From: CAIMZW01 sp037133095
GTDB taxonomy: Bacteria > Actinomycetota > Actinomycetes > Nanopelagicales > Nanopelagicaceae
NCBI GenBank assembly: GCA_037133095.1
Contig: JBAXOT010000034.1
Coordinates: forward strand, 1 to 18,475
Length of the DNA: 18,475 bases
Reading direction: 5' to 3'
How positions within the stretch are numbered: position 1 is the first letter of the stretch; each line of letters starts with the position of its first letter. The notes beneath the pieces are model-generated. The model did not search any database, had not been told where the DNA came from, and saw nothing but the letters and a program-made list of their open reading frames with translations. The translations under genes and the position numbers were made by a program. Positions 14,187-18,475 of the stretch are shown in pieces.

Positions 14187-14192
14187 TGAGCC

Positions 14193-15740
14193 ATGAAGTC
14201 CTTTTACCTGACCACCCCGATTTATTACGTGAACGATGCCCCTCATATTGGGCATGCCTACACGACGGTGGCGGGAGATGTCCTCACCAGATGGCATCGC
14301 CAAAAGGGCGAGAGTGTGTGGTTCCTGACTGGCACCGACGAACACGGCCAGAAAGTGATGAACACGGCTGCTAAGAATGAGATCAGCCCACAGGATTGGT
14401 GCGATCGCCTAGTTAAAGATGCCTGGCTCCCGAATTGGGAAGCCCTCAATATCGCTAATGATGACTTCATCCGGACTACTGAACCACGGCACATGGAACG
14501 AGTACAACGATTCCTTTCTGGACTTAAAGATCAGGGTTACATCTACTCTGGCAAGTACGAAGGTCCATATTGCATCGATTGTGAAGAGTTTAAGTTGCCG
14601 GGCGACCTTGTAGACAACAAATGCCCGGTTCATGGTCGACCAGTCGAGATGGTCAGTGAAGAAAACTGGTTCTTCAAACTTTCAGCATTCGTGCCACAAC
14701 TAATCGAGCGTTACAAAAACGACCCTTCAACCTGCGAACCAGCCAGCGCTCGTAATGAGGTGCTCTCATTCCTCGAAGGTGGCGTTTCCGACCTCTCGAT
14801 TTCGCGTTCTACTTTCGATTGGGGCATTCCCGTACCTTGGGATCTCAATCAAGTTATCTACGTTTGGTTTGATGCATTGCTGAACTATGCAACTGCGGTT
14901 GGTCTCGGTGATGATCCGGATTCTGAAGGCGGCAAGAAATTTGCGGCAACTTGGCCAGCCGATGTTCACTTGGTCGGAAAAGATATTTTGCGTTTCCACG
15001 CCGTGATTTGGCCGGCGATGTTGATGGCGGCTGGTATCGACGTACCCAAGAAGGTATTTGCACATGGTTGGTTGCTCGTCGGTGGCGAAAAGATGAGCAA
15101 GAGCAAGCTCACTGGAATCGCACCATCCGATATCACCAATCACTTTGGGGTAGACGCCTTCCGGTACTACTTCCTGCGGGCGATTCCTTTCGGCACCGAC
15201 GGTTCTTTCTCTTGGGAGGATATGGGCGCGCGATACACCTCTGAACTCGCCAATGATTTCGGCAACTTGGCGTCGCGATTAACCGCGATGATTGAAAAAT
15301 ATTGCGATGGGAAAATGCCGGCAGTTGCTTCGGATGCAGGTCTCGCATCCGCTCTGGTGACGACTGTGGAGGTCGCAGATGCTGCAATCTGCGCCTTGGA
15401 TTTCCAGGGTGGCATTACCGCCATTCTTGATTTCTGCAAGAAAGTCAATGGTTTTGTAACTTCAACGGAGCCGTGGCTGGTGGCGAAAGATCCCGATCGC
15501 AAAGCAGAACTCGATGCGATTCTCTATAACACTGCTGAATCTCTGCGGGCGCTCGCCGTACTCTTCCATCCGATTATGCCCGAGACCTCAGAGAAATTGT
15601 GGGCAAGTCTCGGCGCCGAAAATTCTCTGGGGTCGATCTTCGATCAGAAAATTTCCGATGTAGCTACGTGGGGTCAGTTGGTTCCTGGCACTGAAGTCAC
15701 CAAGGGCGCAGTTCTCTTCCCTCGGTTAGAAGAGAAATAG
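14193..15740 (+). CDS. metG: Methionyl-tRNA synthetase
   Basis: Class I synthetase charging Met-tRNA in the cytosol. The 515 residues start MKSFYLTTPIYYVNDAPHIGHAY with the HIGH motif at 18-21; KMSKS is at 300-304 (GGEKMSKSKL). The connective peptide has a single zinc knuckle (Cys127, Cys130, Cys144, His147). TGTDEHGQK and VGKDILRFHAVIWPAML are the usual methionine-pocket segments. The anticodon-binding helical domain covers about 375-515. There is no C-terminal EMAP/Arc1p dimerisation domain, as in mycobacterial MetS. It precedes tatD by 9 bases, matching the mycobacterial metS-tatD order, and is probably cotranscribed with it. Confidence 0.97.
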   Translation: MKSFYLTTPIYYVNDAPHIGHAYTTVAGDVLTRWHRQKGESVWFLTGTDEHGQKVMNTAAKNEISPQDWCDRLVKDAWLPNWEALNIANDDFIRTTEPRHMERVQRFLSGLKDQGYIYSGKYEGPYCIDCEEFKLPGDLVDNKCPVHGRPVEMVSEENWFFKLSAFVPQLIERYKNDPSTCEPASARNEVLSFLEGGVSDLSISRSTFDWGIPVPWDLNQVIYVWFDALLNYATAVGLGDDPDSEGGKKFAATWPADVHLVGKDILRFHAVIWPAMLMAAGIDVPKKVFAHGWLLVGGEKMSKSKLTGIAPSDITNHFGVDAFRYYFLRAIPFGTDGSFSWEDMGARYTSELANDFGNLASRLTAMIEKYCDGKMPAVASDAGLASALVTTVEVADAAICALDFQGGITAILDFCKKVNGFVTSTEPWLVAKDPDRKAELDAILYNTAESLRALAVLFHPIMPETSEKLWASLGAENSLGSIFDQKISDVATWGQLVPGTEVTKGAVLFPRLEEK

Positions 15741-15749
15741 AAAAACACT

Positions 15750-16607
15750 ATGGCTGATCGCCACAATCGAGATATTGATCGACCACTGGCGCCACTGCCA
15801 GAACCATTGAGTGTCATGTGCGTTGATGCGCACGCGCACTTGGAGATAGTGACCAATTCTGAACCCGATTCTCCTGATATTGCGCGGGTTCTTGCTGAGG
15901 CAAAGAGTGTCGGCATTGATCGCGTCGTTCAAGTTGGATATTCGGCAGAACAATCGCAATGGTCGGTCAGGTGCGCCGAAAACTTTCCTGGTCAAGTTCT
16001 GGCTGCGGTCGCTTTGCATCCTAATGAGGCGCCGGTGGTTGCCGACCTTGAAAAGGATTTAGCAATCATTGAAAAACTTGCCGAACATCCAAGGGTGAGG
16101 GCCATCGGCGAAACAGGTTTAGATTTTTTCCGCACCGCACCAGAGTTGCAAGAGCGTCAGAGTTACTCTTTTCGACGCCATATTCAATTGGCCAAGCGAG
16201 TGAACAAAGCCCTGGTTATCCATGACCGTGACGCGCATCGCGCCGTGCTTGACCTGTTGGATGATGAGGGCGCACCAAATAATACGATTTTCCATTGTTA
16301 TTCCGGCGACGCCGAAATGGCCCGAGAGTGCATCGCCAAGGGTTTCATTCTCTCTTTTGCCGGAACCGTGACCTTCAAAAATGCTCCGGCTCTTCGCGAG
16401 GCAGTGCAGATTGTTCCGATTCAACAATTATTGGTGGAGACCGATTCGCCATTTTTGGCACCGATGCCGCATCGTGGATCGCTGAATACCCCAGCACAAA
16501 TTCCGACGATTCTTCGTGCGATTGCTGCCGAGCGAGGCGAGTCCGAAGATTATTTAGCAGCAGCAATAGCCGAAAATTGCGAACGCATATTTGGATCGTT
16601 CGCCTAA
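15750..16607 (+). CDS. tatD: TatD-family metal-dependent hydrolase
   Basis: TIM-barrel metallohydrolase (3'-5' exonuclease type in characterised members), cytosolic, 285 residues. Metal ligands are all present: His28 and His30 in VDAHAHL, Glu121 in IGETGLDFF, His158 in LVIHDRDA, His182 in IFHCYSGD and Asp232 in VETDSPFLAP. The N-terminal 20 or so residues form a Pro-rich extension (DRPLAPLPEPL), usual in actinobacterial TatD and a reason to keep the first ATG; an inner ATG at 15816 is possible but less likely. ksgA starts immediately after the stop (TAA then ATG). In mycobacteria rpfB lies between these two genes; here it is missing. Confidence 0.95.
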   Translation: MADRHNRDIDRPLAPLPEPLSVMCVDAHAHLEIVTNSEPDSPDIARVLAEAKSVGIDRVVQVGYSAEQSQWSVRCAENFPGQVLAAVALHPNEAPVVADLEKDLAIIEKLAEHPRVRAIGETGLDFFRTAPELQERQSYSFRRHIQLAKRVNKALVIHDRDAHRAVLDLLDDEGAPNNTIFHCYSGDAEMARECIAKGFILSFAGTVTFKNAPALREAVQIVPIQQLLVETDSPFLAPMPHRGSLNTPAQIPTILRAIAAERGESEDYLAAAIAENCERIFGSFA

Positions 16608-17450
16608 ATGAGCACGCTTCTAGGAGCCAGTGAGATTCGCGAAATTGCCAATCGAATCGGATTGACTCCGACAAAAAAATTGGGTCAGAATTTTGTTGTT
16701 GATGCAAATACGTGTCGCAGAATCGTGAAGAGTGCCGATGTCCGACCAGATGATGTTGCGCTGGAAATTGGCCCAGGACTTGGATCTTTAACTTTGGCTT
16801 TATTAGAAAGCGCAGCACGGGTGGTTGCGGTTGAGATTGATCAACGCCTCGCGTCTGCGCTGCCAATCACCGCGGCGGCACACGGTTTCGACATCAATCT
16901 TCTGGAAGTCCGCCACCAAGACGCGATGACAATAGAACCCTTGGCTTCTTTACCGACCGTTCTCGTGGCAAATCTGCCTTACAACATTTCCGTCCCGGTA
17001 CTTCTGCGCGTATTGGAGAAATTGCCCACGTTGCGTTCTGGTGTAGTAATGGTGCAATCCGAGGTGGCCGATCGCTTGGTGGCCAATGCAAATTCCAAGA
17101 CTTATGGCTCGCCCTCAGTGAAGGCCACTTGGTGGGCTGATATGTCTGCGGCTGGTTCCGTATCTCGATCGATCTTTTGGCCCGTTCCTAATGTCGATTC
17201 CTCTTTGGTTAGATTTGTTCGCCACGAAGCGGCCGGTGACGAGGAACTACGGAAAAATACTTTTCAACTCATAGATGCCGCATTTGCCCAACGACGGAAG
17301 ATGTTGCGAGGTGCCTTGTCCGAAATATTTGGTGGTTCCACCCCAGCGGCTGAGGTTTTGATTCGCGCTGGAATTGACCCCACGCTTCGCGGCGAAGCAC
17401 TGGTTCTGGCCGATTTCCTGAAAATTGCTCGAACTCGGCAAGAATTGTGA
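16608..17450 (+). CDS. rsmA: 16S rRNA dimethyladenosine transferase KsgA/RsmA
   Basis: SAM-dependent enzyme that dimethylates A1518 and A1519 of 16S rRNA late in 30S assembly. The 280 residues contain KKLGQNFVVD (23-32), the SAM motif EIGPGLGSLT (53-62), the acidic VEIDQRL (75-81), and the catalytic NLPYNIS (122-128), followed by VMVQSEVADRLVA and the PVPNVDSSLV segment. The C-terminal domain has AFAQRRKMLRGAL, the standard motif. The start codon abuts the tatD stop, so translation is likely coupled. ispE follows after 19 bases with its own predicted -10. Gene name ksgA is a synonym. Confidence 0.97.
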   Translation: MSTLLGASEIREIANRIGLTPTKKLGQNFVVDANTCRRIVKSADVRPDDVALEIGPGLGSLTLALLESAARVVAVEIDQRLASALPITAAAHGFDINLLEVRHQDAMTIEPLASLPTVLVANLPYNISVPVLLRVLEKLPTLRSGVVMVQSEVADRLVANANSKTYGSPSVKATWWADMSAAGSVSRSIFWPVPNVDSSLVRFVRHEAAGDEELRKNTFQLIDAAFAQRRKMLRGALSEIFGGSTPAAEVLIRAGIDPTLRGEALVLADFLKIARTRQEL

Positions 17451-17457
17451 AACCGAA

Positions 17458-17463
17458 TATCCT
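17458..17463 (+). promoter_or_regulatory. -10 box of ispE, predicted leaderless
   Basis: TATCCT ends exactly six bases before the ispE ATG at 17470, in the 19-base ksgA-ispE gap. There is no good -35 and no Shine-Dalgarno. Confidence 0.45.
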
Positions 17464-17469
17464 TTCGAG

Positions 17470-18390
17470 ATGAAGATTAATGGCGTCATCGTTCGCGTTC
17501 CTGCGAAGATAAATCTTCAGTTGGCCGTAGGTCCGTTGGGCGCGGACGGATTTCATGAAGTCACCACAGTTTTTCAAGCAATTTCACTCTACGACGAAGT
17601 CTCCGTTCGTTATGGCGAAACGGGACAAGGTATCCAGCTCTCCGTTTCTGGGCCAACTGCGCCTGGTGTGCCAGTAGATTCCACAAACTTGGCGGTTCGT
17701 GCGGCTGAATTAATGGTGGCACGGTACGACCTGGCCTCGGATTTATCCATTCACTTGAAGAAAGAGATCCCTGTTGCGGGCGGGATGGCGGGCGGCAGCG
17801 CTGATGCGGCCGGGGTTCTCGTTGGTATCGATTCACTTTTTGAACTTGGCCTGTCTCGAGATGATTTAGAACGAATTGCCGCCGAACTAGGCAGCGATGT
17901 CCCCTTTTCCATTTCCGGTGGCATTGCCATTGGGACGGGTCGCGGCGACCGAATTACTCCAGCCCTCAGCCGGGGCAACTATCTCTGGGTCTTGGCGCTA
18001 TCGGGCCATGGTCTATCGACCCCCGCGGTCTACAAAGAATGTGATCGACTTCGTGAGGGGATGCAGATTGCGCGGCCTTACATCAGCGAAGCAATGATGC
18101 AAGCCCTTCGAGCCGGCGATCCCAAAGCTTTGGGTAAGGCACTTGCCAATGATCTACAACCGGCGGCCTGCTCGCTTCGGCCCGCCCTTCGTCTGGTCCT
18201 CGATGTCGGTATGGAATATGGCGCACTGGGAGGAATCGTTTCTGGTTCTGGGCCAACCGTCGCATTCTTGGTCGCCGACGAGGAGAAATCTTTAGATCTT
18301 ACGGTGGCGCTCAGCGCCAGCGGCGTGGTGGCTGGGGTCATCCGCGCAAGCGGTCCAACCCACGGGGCGCGGGTTATCGAGACCCTCTAG
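17470..18390 (+). CDS. ispE: 4-diphosphocytidyl-2-C-methyl-D-erythritol kinase
   Basis: GHMP kinase phosphorylating CDP-ME in the non-mevalonate isoprenoid pathway. The 306 residues begin MKINGVIVRVPAKINLQLAVG with the catalytic Lys13 in PAKINL; DGFHEVTTVFQAISLYD follows. The ATP loop is PVAGGMAGGSADAA (101-114) and the catalytic Asp143 is in GSDVPFSISGG. The C-terminal SGSGPTVAFL is the third GHMP motif. ATG 17470 aligns with the family start and has a -10 box at six bases; the upstream in-frame alternative at 17425 would overlap ksgA and has no support. The ksgA-ispE pair is the usual actinobacterial order. The product feeds polyprenyl phosphates, the carrier type used by the Pmt in this window. 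Confidence 0.95.
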   Translation: MKINGVIVRVPAKINLQLAVGPLGADGFHEVTTVFQAISLYDEVSVRYGETGQGIQLSVSGPTAPGVPVDSTNLAVRAAELMVARYDLASDLSIHLKKEIPVAGGMAGGSADAAGVLVGIDSLFELGLSRDDLERIAAELGSDVPFSISGGIAIGTGRGDRITPALSRGNYLWVLALSGHGLSTPAVYKECDRLREGMQIARPYISEAMMQALRAGDPKALGKALANDLQPAACSLRPALRLVLDVGMEYGALGGIVSGSGPTVAFLVADEEKSLDLTVALSASGVVAGVIRASGPTHGARVIETL

Positions 18391-18434
18391 TTTCCCGTTT
18401 TGGTTGATTTGCAGTTTTACGAGAGAATTCAGGT

Positions 18435-18475
18435 TCCGCCATTGTGTAGTGGCTAGCACATGGGCCTTTGAAGCC
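18435..18475 (+). tRNA. tRNA-Gln(TTG), 5' part, cut by window end
   Basis: The first 41 bases of a tRNA: acceptor strand TCCGCCA beginning with T1, which is typical of tRNA-Gln (U1-A72), then a D-arm (GTGT, loop, GCAC), and an anticodon loop CTTTGAA with anticodon TTG (18468-18470), reading CAA. Only three of the five 3' anticodon-stem bases are in the window (GCC, pairing with GGC). The 3' half is outside, so the acceptor cannot be checked. In actinobacteria a tRNA-Gln is commonly found downstream of ispE. Confidence 0.8.

Noticed and set aside
17425..17469. Longer ispE start inside ksgA
   Set aside because: IspE proteins begin close to the AKINL motif, and ATG 17470 has a -10 box at six bases; the extension is only ksgA sequence in another frame.
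1..18475. CRISPR arrays, insertion sequences, prophage genes or an integration site
   Set aside because: No regularly spaced repeats, transposase or integrase reading frame, or repeated tRNA ends were seen; the tRNA-Ala 3' end has no second copy in the window.

Overview
The window is a dense stretch (about 97% genes, no gap over about 100 bases) of an actinobacterial chromosome of roughly 50% GC. The strongest evidence is gene order. From the 5-formyl-THF cyclo-ligase rightward the order is fthC, glp/moeA-like, rimJ-like GNAT, glpR-like membrane protein, (tRNA-Ala), pmt, rsmI, metG, tatD, ksgA, ispE. From memory this is the order around Rv0992c-Rv1011 of Mycobacterium tuberculosis, but without galU and rpfB. 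Short intergenic gaps, moderate GC and the style of the secreted protein at the left edge suggest a streamlined, possibly freshwater (Nanopelagicales/acI-like) actinomycete. That placement is an inference.

Left part (1-4361): the 3' end of a secreted-type protein of unknown function, then on the minus strand an MMPL exporter followed by purU. A TetR/WHG regulator is divergent from the exporter and is followed by a 36-codon acidic ORF that overlaps its stop. Middle (4365-8296): an FmdB zinc-ribbon gene on the minus strand, divergent from a probable operon of a CopC-like secreted domain, a CopD-CtaG fusion (copper handling and cytochrome oxidase assembly) and an acyl-CoA dehydrogenase.

Cell-division block (8311-11205): fthC on the minus strand faces away from glp, rimJ-like and glpR-like genes. 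The Glp/MoeA homologue is only 301 residues long. It lacks the whole inserted domain II and the catalytic signatures of molybdenum insertase, which suggests it is kept for the Glp-GlpR divisome role described in Corynebacterium and not for cofactor synthesis. This is the most interesting item in the window.

Right part (11230-18475): tRNA-Ala(CGC), a DUF1801/YdeI-family protein, the minus-strand protein O-mannosyltransferase pmt, then plus-strand rsmI, metG, tatD, ksgA and ispE (rRNA methylation, Met-tRNA charging, a metal-dependent nuclease and isoprenoid synthesis), and the 5' half of a tRNA-Gln(TTG) cut by the window end.

A recurring regulatory feature is a TANNNT -10 hexamer exactly six bases before the start codon (glp, pmt, metG, ispE, and the copC-like GTG; tetR with GATACT). 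This implies leaderless transcripts for many genes. In two divergent pairs the -10 boxes of both strands overlap in one near-symmetric heptamer.
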